Of a stretch of DNA of 51,285 nt, positions 1 to 7,598 are shown in pieces; positions within the stretch are counted from its first letter, which is position 1, and every line of letters starts with the position of its first letter. The stretch covers positions 1 to 51,285 of the forward strand of contig CALPPS020000006.1 of assembly GCA_943325515.2 (NCBI GenBank). Reading direction: 5' to 3'. The position numbers were made by a program, and so were the translations under genes. The DNA comes from Flavobacterium psychrophilum (lineage in GTDB: Bacteria > Bacteroidota > Bacteroidia > Flavobacteriales > Flavobacteriaceae). Under the pieces are notes generated by a model. It did no database searches and was not told the origin of the DNA. It saw only the letters and a program-made list of their open reading frames with translations.

Positions 1-3
1 CGA

Positions 4-864
4 ATGATACAATCCATGACTGGTTTTGGTAAAGCCACTTTGCAATTACCAGCCAAAAAAATTACAGTAGAAATAAAATCGTTGAACTCAAAAGGGTTGG
101 ATTTGAATACCCGAATGCCTTCTGTTTTTCGTGAAATGGAATTGGGTTTACGCAACCAGATATCGGCTCGATTGGAACGCGGAAAAATAGATTTTTCATT
201 GTATGTTGAAATTACCGGTGAAGAAACTTCATCAAAAATCAATGTGCCGATAGTCAGAGGTTATATCAACCAGATGAAAGCCATAATTCCGAATGCTGAT
301 GAAACAGAATTGATGAAAATGGCAGTCAGAATGCCTGATGCTTTAAAAACAGAACGTGACGAAATTGATGAAAACGATTGGAAAAAAATTCAGACCGTGA
401 TTGATGAAGCTCTTGAAAATATTGCACAATTCAGAAAAGACGAAGGTGTTTCTTTGGAAAAAGAATTTTTGCATCGTATCGCTAATATCATGACATTAAT
501 GAATAAGGCGGTTTCATATGATGCTGAACGAGTAGCAACAGTAAAAACCAGATTGAGATCGGCTTTGGATGAATTAAAAGAAAATGTAGATGAAAACCGT
601 TTTGAACAAGAGTTGATTTTTTATCTTGAGAAATACGATATTACCGAAGAAAAAGTCCGTTTGGAAAATCATTTAAATTATTTCATAGAAACCATTGCAG
701 GAACAGAAGCCAACGGAAGAAAGCTAGGTTTTATAACGCAGGAAATGGGAAGAGAAATCAATACTATGGGTTCTAAATCTAATCATACCGAAATGCAGAA
801 AATGGTGGTGATGATGAAAGATGAATTAGAGAAAATTAAGGAACAGGTTTTGAATGTTCTTTAA
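4..864 (+). CDS. yicC: YicC family endoribonuclease
   Basis: 286 residues, full length for the YicC/YloC family. The N-terminus MIQSMTGFGKA is the family signature, and the C-terminal DUF1732 region ends with the conserved REINTMGSKS stretch (about residues 250-260) that carries acidic and polar residues linked to RNA cleavage in this family. Known members are endoribonucleases acting in RNA turnover in the cytoplasm. The ATG at position 4 gives the canonical N-terminus, so the gene appears complete although it starts at the window edge. gmk follows after 69 bp in the same direction, a yicC-gmk pairing common in many bacteria, so the two are probably co-transcribed with nadD. Confidence 0.93.
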   Translation: MIQSMTGFGKATLQLPAKKITVEIKSLNSKGLDLNTRMPSVFREMELGLRNQISARLERGKIDFSLYVEITGEETSSKINVPIVRGYINQMKAIIPNADETELMKMAVRMPDALKTERDEIDENDWKKIQTVIDEALENIAQFRKDEGVSLEKEFLHRIANIMTLMNKAVSYDAERVATVKTRLRSALDELKENVDENRFEQELIFYLEKYDITEEKVRLENHLNYFIETIAGTEANGRKLGFITQEMGREINTMGSKSNHTEMQKMVVMMKDELEKIKEQVLNVL

Positions 865-933
865 AGAAAATAGAGAAAAGAATAAAGAAAACAGACAACA
901 CATCTTCAGATACTGAAGTTAATTCAGCATAAA

Positions 934-1503
934 ATGCAAAAAGGAAAATTATTAGTATTCTCAGCACCATCAGGTTCAGGAAAAACGACCATTGTCAGGC
1001 ATTTATTAGCGCAATCCGAGTTAAATTTGGAGTTCTCTATTTCGGCTGCAACGCGTGAGCCAAGAGGTGAAGAAGTTGATGGAAAAGAGTATTATTTTAT
1101 GTCGATTGCCGATTTCAAAAAACACATCAAAGCGGAGGATTTCATTGAATGGGAAGAAGTGTATCGCGATAATTTTTATGGCACCTTGAAAAGCGAAGTT
1201 GAACGTATTTGGGCCAAAGGTAAAAACGTAATTTTTGATATCGATGTGGCTGGTGGATTGCGAATCAAACATAAGTTTCCAGAAGAAACACTGGCCGTTT
1301 TTGTAAAACCACCAAGCGTTGATGAATTAAAACGCCGTTTAAAAGAACGTTCAACCGAAACGGATGATAAAATTAATATGAGAATTGCAAAAGCCCATGT
1401 GGAGTTGGCAACAGCACCGCAGTTTGATAAAGTCATTAAGAATTATGATTTGGATGTGGCTAAAGCAGAAGCTTATGATTTGGTTAAAGAATTTTTAAAA
1501 TGA
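934..1503 (+). CDS. gmk: Guanylate kinase
   Basis: 189 residues, typical length. It phosphorylates GMP to GDP with ATP in the cytoplasm. The P-loop is at residues 10-18 (SAPSGSGKTT), followed by the GMP-binding region with SISAATREPRGEEVDGKEYYF, the central EWEEVYRDNFYGT segment, the DIDVAGG Walker B-like stretch and the lid residues around RLKERSTET. It lies between yicC and nadD on one strand, consistent with a housekeeping operon. The gap to nadD (78 bp) is largely made of heptameric repeats. Confidence 0.97.
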   Translation: MQKGKLLVFSAPSGSGKTTIVRHLLAQSELNLEFSISAATREPRGEEVDGKEYYFMSIADFKKHIKAEDFIEWEEVYRDNFYGTLKSEVERIWAKGKNVIFDIDVAGGLRIKHKFPEETLAVFVKPPSVDELKRRLKERSTETDDKINMRIAKAHVELATAPQFDKVIKNYDLDVAKAEAYDLVKEFLK

Positions 1504-1544
1504 GCCATTAGCCATTAGTAACAAAGGCAATAGTTAATAAGCTT

Positions 1545-1579
1545 GCCTAATGCCTAATGCCTAATACCTAATGCCTAAT
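1545..1579 (+). repeat. Heptameric array, unit GCCTAAT, 5 copies
   Basis: Five 7-bp units in perfect register (four GCCTAAT, one ACCTAAT) end two bases before the nadD ATG. Just after the gmk stop, 1504-1517 holds two GCCATTA units of similar type read on the other strand. On the minus strand the unit is ATTAGGC, fitting the RTTNNNN pattern of other arrays here. Confidence 0.9.
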
Positions 1580-1581
1580 TT

Positions 1582-2163
1582 ATGAAAATCGGTCTCTATT
1601 TCGGCACTTTTAACCCTATACATGTTGGGCATTTGATTATTGCTAATCATTTGGCAGAACATTCTGAATTGGAGCAAATTTGGATGGTTGTAACACCGCA
1701 TAATCCACTCAAAGAAAAAAACACTTTATTGGATGATTACCATCGATTGCATTTAGTTCGATTGGCCACAGAGGAGTATCCAAAAATAAAACCTTCTGAC
1801 ATTGAGTTTAAACTACTACAACCCAATTATACAGTAAATACATTAGCTCACTTAATGGAAAAATATCCTCAACATGCCTTTTCGTTAATCATGGGTGAAG
1901 ACAACCTGAAATCATTTCATAAGTGGAAAAACTACGACTACATATTACAGCATCACGATATTTATGTTTATCCAAGAGTTTCAGTTGGAGAAGATAATTC
2001 AGAGTTTAAAAATCATCCTCGCATACATAAAATTGATGCTCCAATAGTTGAAATATCGTCCACTTTTATTCGTGAAAACATTAAAAATAAAAAGAATATT
2101 AGACCCTTATTGCCTCACAATGTTTGGGAATATGTAGATCATAATAACTTCTACAAGAAATAA
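1582..2163 (+). CDS. nadD: Nicotinate-nucleotide adenylyltransferase
   Basis: 193 residues. It converts nicotinate mononucleotide and ATP to deamido-NAD in NAD synthesis. The nucleotidyltransferase signature GTFNPIHVGHL is at residues 8-18, and the C-terminal ISSTFIRENI gives the second conserved ATP-binding motif near residues 158-167. TPHNPLK matches the NadD substrate loop. The start is the first ATG after the heptad array; no strong Shine-Dalgarno is visible, which is usual in this phylum. It probably shares transcripts with yicC and gmk. Confidence 0.96.
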   Translation: MKIGLYFGTFNPIHVGHLIIANHLAEHSELEQIWMVVTPHNPLKEKNTLLDDYHRLHLVRLATEEYPKIKPSDIEFKLLQPNYTVNTLAHLMEKYPQHAFSLIMGEDNLKSFHKWKNYDYILQHHDIYVYPRVSVGEDNSEFKNHPRIHKIDAPIVEISSTFIRENIKNKKNIRPLLPHNVWEYVDHNNFYKK

Positions 2164-2202
2164 GTTAACATTACTTTACCACTCGTTCCATAAAGTGTTT
2201 TG

Positions 2203-2210
2203 TAACTTTG
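2203..2210 (+). promoter_or_regulatory. Bacteroidetes -7 promoter element
   Basis: TAACTTTG matches the TAnnTTTG -7 consensus of the phylum and lies 20 bp before the ATG of the alcohol dehydrogenase gene. A clear upstream TTTG element is not seen. Confidence 0.5.
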
Positions 2211-2230
2211 TATTCTAAAACAAATTTGCC

Positions 2231-3397
2231 ATGTTAAACTTCGAATTATACAATCCTACCAATTATGTTTTTGGGAAAGGACAAACAGAAAAATTATCAA
2301 AATTAGTTCCTGCTCGAGCAAAAATTCTTTTGGCTTATGGCGGCGGAAGTATTTTTAAAAACGGTATTTATGACCAAGTTAAAGCCGCCCTAGTAGGTTT
2401 TGAAATGGTTGAGTTTAGTGGCATTGAACCTAATCCAAGGTTTGAAACTTTAATGAAAGCGGTGGAAATTGTAAAATCTCAAAACATTACCTTTATTCTT
2501 GCTGTTGGTGGTGGAAGTGTGATTGATGGTGTAAAATTTATTTCTGGCGCAGTACATTTTGAAGGCAATCCTATAGATATTTTAAAAAACAGAGTTTTAT
2601 TTACAGATATCACTAAAGTCATCCCATTTGGAACGGTTTTAACATTACCAGCAACTGGTTCAGAAATGAATTCTGGTTCAGTGGTTACTATTGAAGCAAC
2701 TCAGGAAAAATTAGTTCTTGGCGGTAGTGCATTATTTCCAAAGTTTTCCATTTGTGATCCAAATGTGATTGCCTCGCTACCAAAAAGACAAATTCAAAAC
2801 GGTGTTGTAGATGCCTTTACTCATGTGATGGAACAGTATTTAACCTACCCGAATGATGCACTTTTACAAGACAGAATAGCCGAAAGTATTTTGCAAACTT
2901 TAGTAGAAATCGGACCAAGTGTTGTTGAAAATCCAACCGATTATAAATTAGCTTCCAATTTTATGTGGTGTGCTACCATGGCATTGAATGGATTAATTCA
3001 AAAAGGAGTTCCTTCAGATTGGGCAACTCACATGATAGGTCATGAATTGACCGCATTATATGAAATAGATCATGCTAGAACGTTGGCAATTATTGGTCCA
3101 AACTTGTATAGAGTTTTATTTGAAACTAAAAAAGATAAACTAGCCCAATATGGTGAAAGAGTTTGGCAAATTACTGGAAATTCTATCGAGGAGAAAGCAG
3201 AAAAAGCTATTCAAAAAACGGTTGATTTTTTTCACATAATGGGAATGAAAACAAAACTTTCTGAAAATATAGACGACTACCAAAACACAGCAGCTTTTAT
3301 TGTCAATCGTTTTGAAGAAAGAGGGTGGAAAGCCCTAGGCGAAAAACAAAATGTTACGTTAGATAGAGTAAAAGAGATAGTTGAAATGAGTTATTAA
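2231..3397 (+). CDS. Iron-containing alcohol dehydrogenase, BdhA/YqdH type
   Basis: 388 residues, the usual length of the butanol-dehydrogenase-like branch of group III alcohol dehydrogenases. The nucleotide-binding loop GGGSVIDGVKF lies near residues 94-104. The metal-site region includes DAFTHVMEQYLTYP (near residue 195) and the downstream HMIGHELTALYEIDHARTLAI segment, which carries the conserved histidines. Enzymes of this group reduce short-chain aldehydes with NAD(P)H. It has its own -7 element and stands alone between nadD and gpsA. The physiological substrate cannot be read from the sequence. Confidence 0.9.
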   Translation: MLNFELYNPTNYVFGKGQTEKLSKLVPARAKILLAYGGGSIFKNGIYDQVKAALVGFEMVEFSGIEPNPRFETLMKAVEIVKSQNITFILAVGGGSVIDGVKFISGAVHFEGNPIDILKNRVLFTDITKVIPFGTVLTLPATGSEMNSGSVVTIEATQEKLVLGGSALFPKFSICDPNVIASLPKRQIQNGVVDAFTHVMEQYLTYPNDALLQDRIAESILQTLVEIGPSVVENPTDYKLASNFMWCATMALNGLIQKGVPSDWATHMIGHELTALYEIDHARTLAIIGPNLYRVLFETKKDKLAQYGERVWQITGNSIEEKAEKAIQKTVDFFHIMGMKTKLSENIDDYQNTAAFIVNRFEERGWKALGEKQNVTLDRVKEIVEMSY

Positions 3398-3474
3398 ACT
3401 ATTTCTAATTGGAATAGTGCTGTTTTTTGCGTTTCATATTTTTAAAAGTTCACATTTTATCATCTAAAAATGAG

Positions 3475-3482
3475 TATTTTTG
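3475..3482 (+). promoter_or_regulatory. Possible -7 promoter element of gpsA
   Basis: TATTTTTG fits TAnnTTTG and is 22 bp before the gpsA ATG. No good -33 element is visible. Confidence 0.4.
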
Positions 3483-3504
3483 AAACATTAAAAATTGATA
3501 ATTC

Positions 3505-4500
3505 ATGAGTGATTCTCCAAAATTTGCAGTTATTGGCGGTGGAAGTTGGGCAACAGCAATAGCAAAAATGCTGTGTGTTAATTTACCAGAAATAGCTTGG
3601 TACATGAGAAGTCAATCTGCAATTGACCATATAAAAACAGAGAAACACAATCCTAATTACTTGAGTTCTGTTGAGTTTGATGTCAATAAATTACTACTTA
3701 CCAATGACATCAACGAAGCTGTTACGTATGCCGATTATTTGATTTTTGCTATTCCCTCAGCTTTCCTTAGCGCAGAATTAGAAAAACTTTCAGTTGATTT
3801 AAAAGATAAAGTAATATTCTCAGCTATCAAAGGCATAGTTCCTGAAACGTTCCTGATTGTTGGAGAACATTTTAATAAAAAATTCGATATACCTTATGAA
3901 AATATAGGGGTCATTACAGGTCCTTGTCACGCGGAAGAAGTAGCCTTGGAACGTCTTTCGTACTTAACAATTGCTTGTGGCGATGCAAAGAAAGCAAAAG
4001 TCGTAGCAAAAGTTCTTGCTAGTAACTACATTAAAACCAAAATGTCAGATGATATTATAGGTACAGAATATGCTGCTATGTTAAAAAATATTTATGCCAT
4101 TGCTGCCGGAATTGCACATGGATTGGGTTATGGAGATAACTTTCAATCTGTTATTATGAGCAATGCTATCAGAGAGATGAAAAAGTTTATCCGAAAAGTA
4201 CACAAGATGAAGCGTAACATTAATAATTCGGCTTACTTAGGGGATTTATTAGTGACTGGTTATTCCGTTTTCTCTAGAAATAGAATGTTTGGAAACATGA
4301 TTGGAAAAGGATACACCGTAAAATCAGCAATGATGGAAATGAGTATGGTTGCAGAGGGTTATTATGCTGTAAAAAGCGCCTACAAATTAAACCAAGAATA
4401 TAAGGCCCAAACTCCAATTATAGATGCTGTTTATGAGATTTTGTATGAAGGCAAAGAGGCTAAAAAAGTATTTAAGAAACTAACTGAAAAATTAGATTGA
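3505..4500 (+). CDS. gpsA: Glycerol-3-phosphate dehydrogenase [NAD(P)+]
   Basis: 331 residues. It interconverts dihydroxyacetone phosphate and sn-glycerol 3-phosphate, feeding phospholipid synthesis. The N-terminal Rossmann motif is GGGSWATAIAK (residues 7-17), with SAIKGI and ITGPCHAEEVA in the mid region and the catalytic lysine segment in MLKNIYAIAAGIAHGLGYGDN (about residues 192-212). The GGGSWATA form differs slightly from the GAGSWGTA of proteobacterial enzymes but keeps the glycines. The next small gene starts one base after its stop, implying coupling. Confidence 0.95.
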   Translation: MSDSPKFAVIGGGSWATAIAKMLCVNLPEIAWYMRSQSAIDHIKTEKHNPNYLSSVEFDVNKLLLTNDINEAVTYADYLIFAIPSAFLSAELEKLSVDLKDKVIFSAIKGIVPETFLIVGEHFNKKFDIPYENIGVITGPCHAEEVALERLSYLTIACGDAKKAKVVAKVLASNYIKTKMSDDIIGTEYAAMLKNIYAIAAGIAHGLGYGDNFQSVIMSNAIREMKKFIRKVHKMKRNINNSAYLGDLLVTGYSVFSRNRMFGNMIGKGYTVKSAMMEMSMVAEGYYAVKSAYKLNQEYKAQTPIIDAVYEILYEGKEAKKVFKKLTEKLD

Positions 4501-4501
4501 T

Positions 4502-4747
4502 ATGAGTGAAAGATGGAGTTTTCAAATTAGAAAAGGCATTTTTTTTGCAATACTACTAGTTGTCGCAAATAAATTTTTAATTAATAATGGAAAATCATTT
4601 AAAGAAGAAATAGTTACTATTTCTTTTTGGTTGACGTTTTCATTGCTATTGCTATTTTCTATTTTTATTTTTGGTTATTTACTTTGGAAACAAAAGCAAA
4701 AAGGAAGTGAACTTTCGTGGTCTGATATTTTCAGGAAAAAACAATAA
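4502..4747 (+). CDS. Small two-helix membrane protein, unknown
   Basis: 81 residues. The ATG begins one base after the gpsA stop, so translation is probably coupled. Two hydrophobic segments (about residues 12-27 and 41-63) are separated by a short charged loop; the C-terminal tail KQKQKGSELSWSDIFRKKQ is basic. I do not recognise a named family. Position suggests co-expression with gpsA, but no link in function can be shown. It converges on the minus-strand gene at 4748 with no gap, so no separate terminator fits between them. Confidence 0.7.
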   Translation: MSERWSFQIRKGIFFAILLVVANKFLINNGKSFKEEIVTISFWLTFSLLLLFSIFIFGYLLWKQKQKGSELSWSDIFRKKQ

Positions 4748-5155
4748 TTATCTCACTATAACTCCATCTAAAAACAAAATAGGAACTTCTTCTACATAAT
4801 CGGGAGTGATGGATTGAGCTTTGAATATGAATTTCTTATCATATAATGTGCCGCCAATAAAGTAAGTTACCATAAACTCATTGTTTAATCGCAACACCTT
4901 ATTTTCAATCATCTCAATCTTCACAACTGACACTGCCGGAATTTTTATAAAAGCATGGCGTAAGAGCGCCGTTTTTTTCATTTCCCCATCTAGTGTTCCA
5001 AAAGCTTTAGAAACGACCATTACGCTGTCTAAATCATAGTCAGAATCATTCACAAGATATACATTCCAAACCTTATCCATGAAATCATCACTCCATTCTT
5101 GAATGGCGGCAAGGAAAACATTTTCTACGGTTGGAATTAATATGTCGGATTTCAT
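4748..5155 (-). CDS. Conserved hypothetical protein
   Basis: 135 residues, no signal peptide or membrane segment. Composition is alternating hydrophobic and acidic, suggesting a soluble beta-rich fold. I recognise no catalytic motif. It lies downstream of pheS on the same strand, separated by 79 bp that hold a heptad array. It reads as a real gene (good coding bias, no overlap beyond its stop), probably of a Flavobacteriaceae-restricted family; function unknown. Confidence 0.7.
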   Translation of the reverse strand: MKSDILIPTVENVFLAAIQEWSDDFMDKVWNVYLVNDSDYDLDSVMVVSKAFGTLDGEMKKTALLRHAFIKIPAVSVVKIEMIENKVLRLNNEFMVTYFIGGTLYDKKFIFKAQSITPDYVEEVPILFLDGVIVR

Positions 5156-5157
5156 AG

Positions 5158-5192
5158 GATTGTTGATTTTTGATTAACGATTTTTGATTTTA
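5158..5192 (+). repeat. Heptameric array, unit GATTNNN, 5 copies
   Basis: Five consecutive 7-bp units each begin GATT (GATTGTT, GATTTTT, GATTAAC, GATTTTT, GATTTTA). The array begins three bases upstream of the start codon of the minus-strand gene at 4748. Confidence 0.8.
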
Positions 5193-5234
5193 GAAGTTAT
5201 AAAATTCGAGATTCGTCAATCATCATTCTTAAAT

Positions 5235-6254
5235 CTAAATACTCGATTTGAATTGCTCCAAGAAACGCACGTCGTTTTCATAAAACATTCTAATATCGCT
5301 TATTTGGTATAATAACATGGCAATACGTTCAATTCCCATTCCGAAGGCAAAACCATTATATTCTTCAGGATTGATACCACAGTTTTTTAACACATTTGGA
5401 TCGACCATTCCGCAACCCATAATTTCTAACCAACCCGTTCCTTTTGTGATACGATAGTCAGTTTCGGTTTTTAAACCCCAATAAATATCTACTTCTGCAC
5501 TTGGTTCTGTAAAAGGGAAATAACTTGGTCTCAAACGAATTTTCGATTTGCCAAACATTTCTTCGGTGAAATATAAAAGCGTTTGTTTTAAGTCGGCAAA
5601 GGAAACATCTTTATCAATATACAATCCTTCTACTTGATGAAAAATACAGTGTGAACGCGATGAAACTGCTTCATTTCGAAAAACTCTTCCTGGAGATATA
5701 GTTCTAATTGGCGGTTTATGGTTTTCCATATAACGCACTTGAACTGATGACGTGTGTGTTCTAAGTAACACATCAGGATTCGTTTGTATAAAAAACGTGT
5801 CTTGCATGTCTCTTGCAGGATGATATTCTGGTAAATTTAAGGCAGTGAAATTGTGCCAGTCGTCCTCAATTTCTGGACCTTCAGACACGTTGAAACCAAT
5901 AGTAGAAAAAATATCAATAATTTGATTTTTTACCAATGATATCGGATGACGCGAACCGATAGTAATGGGCTCGGCGGGTCTTGATAAATCGCCATACAAA
6001 CTTTTTACTTCTTCTTTGCTTTCTAATTCTTGTTGAATGGTTTTTACTTTCTCTTCGGCAACCATTTTCAAAGTATTGATAACTTGTCCAAAATCTTTTT
6101 TCTGGTCGTTTGGAATATTTTTAAACTCAGAAAATAGTTCTTTTAATAAACCTTTACTTCCCAAGAATTTGATACGAAAACTTTCTAACGCTTCTTTATT
6201 CTTTGTGTTGAATGCTTTAGCTTCTTCTATGTGTTCTTTAATCTTATCTATCAT
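5235..6254 (-). CDS. pheS: Phenylalanyl-tRNA synthetase alpha subunit
   Basis: 339 residues, typical for bacterial PheS. It forms the alpha2beta2 synthetase that charges tRNA-Phe. The N-terminal coiled-coil arm (about residues 1-85) is followed by the class II catalytic core: motif 2 around [12 protein letters not shown] and [19 protein letters not shown], and motif 3 [18 protein letters not shown] near residues 303-320. The downstream gene on the strand is an unrelated hypothetical; pheT is not in the window, which is common in Bacteroidetes. A TAAATTTG promoter element is 20 bp upstream. Confidence 0.97.
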   Translation of the reverse strand: MIDKIKEHIEEAKAFNTKNKEALESFRIKFLGSKGLLKELFSEFKNIPNDQKKDFGQVINTLKMVAEEKVKTIQQELESKEEVKSLYGDLSRPAEPITIGSRHPISLVKNQIIDIFSTIGFNVSEGPEIEDDWHNFTALNLPEYHPARDMQDTFFIQTNPDVLLRTHTSSVQVRYMENHKPPIRTISPGRVFRNEAVSSRSHCIFHQVEGLYIDKDVSFADLKQTLLYFTEEMFGKSKIRLRPSYFPFTEPSAEVDIYWGLKTETDYRITKGTGWLEIMGCGMVDPNVLKNCGINPEEYNGFAFGMGIERIAMLLYQISDIRMFYENDVRFLEQFKSSI

Positions 6255-6273
6255 CAGTCATTTTGTAAAAGTG

Positions 6274-6281
6274 CAAATTTA
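6274..6281 (-). promoter_or_regulatory. -7 promoter element of pheS
   Basis: On the minus strand this reads TAAATTTG, matching TAnnTTTG, about 20 bp upstream of the pheS ATG. No strong -33 element was found. Confidence 0.5.
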
Positions 6282-6350
6282 GGTAAAAGTTCTGATTTTA
6301 GAATGATGATTAATGATTGCTGATGGCAGATTTTAAAAAAAAACTTAAAA

Positions 6351-6385
6351 AATCTTAAATCGTTAATCTCAAATCATCAATCAAT
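6351..6385 (+). repeat. Heptameric array, unit AATCNNN, 5 copies
   Basis: Five 7-bp units each begin AATC (AATCTTA, AATCGTT, AATCTCA, AATCATC, AATCAAT). The array runs across the stop codon of the minus-strand gene at 6377 and encodes its last residues. Read on the minus strand it is NNNGATT, the same theme as the arrays at 5158 and 6743. Confidence 0.75.
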
Positions 6386-6733
6386 AACTTCTCTTTCCAC
6401 AAAATAGTTTACAATGGCTTCTTTCATCAAAACTGATTGTTCTCCAGCCTTCAGTGGAGGCAATTCTTCTTTAACTTTGTAGTGAGGCCAACCTTCTTTA
6501 TCAAAAAAATCGAATTCATAGTAGCCATAAGGTTCTAACAATCGACAAATAGCTATGTGCATCAAGTTGAGTTTTTCATCTTTTTTAAAAGTTTGATGAA
6601 CTTTACCTAATTCTTGAACACCAATCAAATATATTATAGCGTCTAAATCTAAAACATCTCCTTCAGCAAACTGATTAGATAGGATTTGCACGACCTTTTC
6701 CCAGCGGTTTTTTAATTGTTCGTCTCTTGACAC
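6377..6733 (-). CDS. Conserved hypothetical protein
   Basis: 118 residues, soluble, rich in acidic residues, mostly helical by appearance, with a GYYEFDFFDKEGWPHYK segment near residues 70-86. No family name is recalled, though it looks like a conserved flavobacterial protein. Start is the ATG at 6733. A TATCTTTG element at 6802-6809 (minus strand) could drive it, with a 5' leader made of heptad repeats. Its last residues are encoded by a heptad array, so the C-terminus may vary between strains. Confidence 0.65.
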   Translation of the reverse strand: MSRDEQLKNRWEKVVQILSNQFAEGDVLDLDAIIYLIGVQELGKVHQTFKKDEKLNLMHIAICRLLEPYGYYEFDFFDKEGWPHYKVKEELPPLKAGEQSVLMKEAIVNYFVEREVID

Positions 6734-6742
6734 GTGAATTGT

Positions 6743-6770
6743 GATTGTTGATTAACGATTTAAGATTTTT
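6743..6770 (+). repeat. Heptameric array, unit GATTNNN, 4 copies
   Basis: Units GATTGTT, GATTAAC, GATTTAA and GATTTTT follow one another in register, just upstream of the minus-strand gene at 6377. Three of the unit sequences also occur in the array at 5158. Confidence 0.75.
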
Positions 6771-6801
6771 GAAGGATTTAATCGATATCAAAATTAGTTT
6801 G

Positions 6802-6809
6802 CAAAGATA
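6802..6809 (-). promoter_or_regulatory. Possible -7 promoter element
   Basis: Minus strand TATCTTTG fits TAnnTTTG. It faces the hypothetical gene at 6377-6733 from about 70 bp upstream. Confidence 0.4.
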
Positions 6810-6814
6810 CACAT

Positions 6815-6849
6815 ACTGAACACTAATTACTGAACACTGAACACTAATT
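6815..6849 (+). repeat. Heptameric array, units ACTGAAC/ACTAATT, 5 copies
   Basis: Five units in register: ACTGAAC, ACTAATT, ACTGAAC, ACTGAAC, ACTAATT. The last unit covers the stop codon of batE. Minus strand units read GTTCAGT and AATTAGT. Confidence 0.88.
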
Positions 6850-7590
6850 CTTTATTTCCTTAATAGCACTTTGTTCAATCCAACCTGTAGTTTCATCAGT
6901 AAGTTCGATTTTTTTCCAGTTGGCGATGCTTTCTAAAATATAAACTTTTGTTCCTTCGTGTAAAACAAATGCATCATTACTTGAAGCTTTAGGCTCGCTT
7001 TTTACAGTCGCAGTTTCTGCAAAGACTATGGCAGGTTTTTCGTTATTTATCCTGTTTTTTTCATAAAAACCTGAAGAAATACTGAGAAAAAGAATGAGTA
7101 ACCAAACGAACATTCCAAAAAAGAAAACACGTTTCAAAACTGTTTTTTCTGAAAAATAATAACCAGCAAAAAAAGCTAAAAATAAAAAAGCAAATACAAC
7201 GGCAATCCACGCCCAAGTATCATAATAATATTTTGAGGTAAAATCAGCAATCAATTTGTTGAAACCAACTTTAGGAATGACTTTGATATCATCAATAGCC
7301 ATTTTTCGCGCAAAATCAAGGTTTGTTTTAATTTCGTTATCATTGGGGCTTAACAGCAATGCTTTTTCATAATTGTAAATAGCAGGCGCCACTTTGTGTA
7401 ATTTGTAATAACAATTGCCAAGGTTAAAATATACTTCAGCCGATTGTTTTCTAGAGTTTATGATATTTTCAAAACTTGAAATTGCCGCCTGATAATTTTC
7501 TTTTTGGTAGTATTGATTTCCTTGTTCAAAAGGAGATTGTGCCACTATAATTTGTGTAAAGAATAACAATAAAAAAAATAGCTTCTTCAT
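6844..7590 (-). CDS. batE: BatE: TPR and SH3-like domain membrane protein
   Basis: 248 residues. A signal peptide (residues 1-17, ending VAQ) precedes TPR repeats (about residues 20-100: NQYYQKENYQAAISSFENI, EVYFNLGNCYYKLHKVAPAI). Two hydrophobic segments follow (about 131-151 and 157-175), then a bacterial SH3-like C-terminus (VKSEPKASSNDAFVLHEGTKV ... GWIEQSAIKEI). This order is that of BatE, last gene of the Bacteroides aerotolerance locus. It probably acts in the periplasm as part of a complex with BatA-D. Eight bp separate it from batD. Confidence 0.88.
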   Translation of the reverse strand: MKKLFFLLLFFTQIIVAQSPFEQGNQYYQKENYQAAISSFENIINSRKQSAEVYFNLGNCYYKLHKVAPAIYNYEKALLLSPNDNEIKTNLDFARKMAIDDIKVIPKVGFNKLIADFTSKYYYDTWAWIAVVFAFLFLAFFAGYYFSEKTVLKRVFFFGMFVWLLILFLSISSGFYEKNRINNEKPAIVFAETATVKSEPKASSNDAFVLHEGTKVYILESIANWKKIELTDETTGWIEQSAIKEIKN

Positions 7591-7598
7591 GATTCTCG

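Noticed and set aside
1544..1579. The heptamer array could have been a CRISPR-like or VNTR tract
   Set aside because: No spacers, unit of only 7 bp and no cas genes; it belongs to the periodic array class instead.
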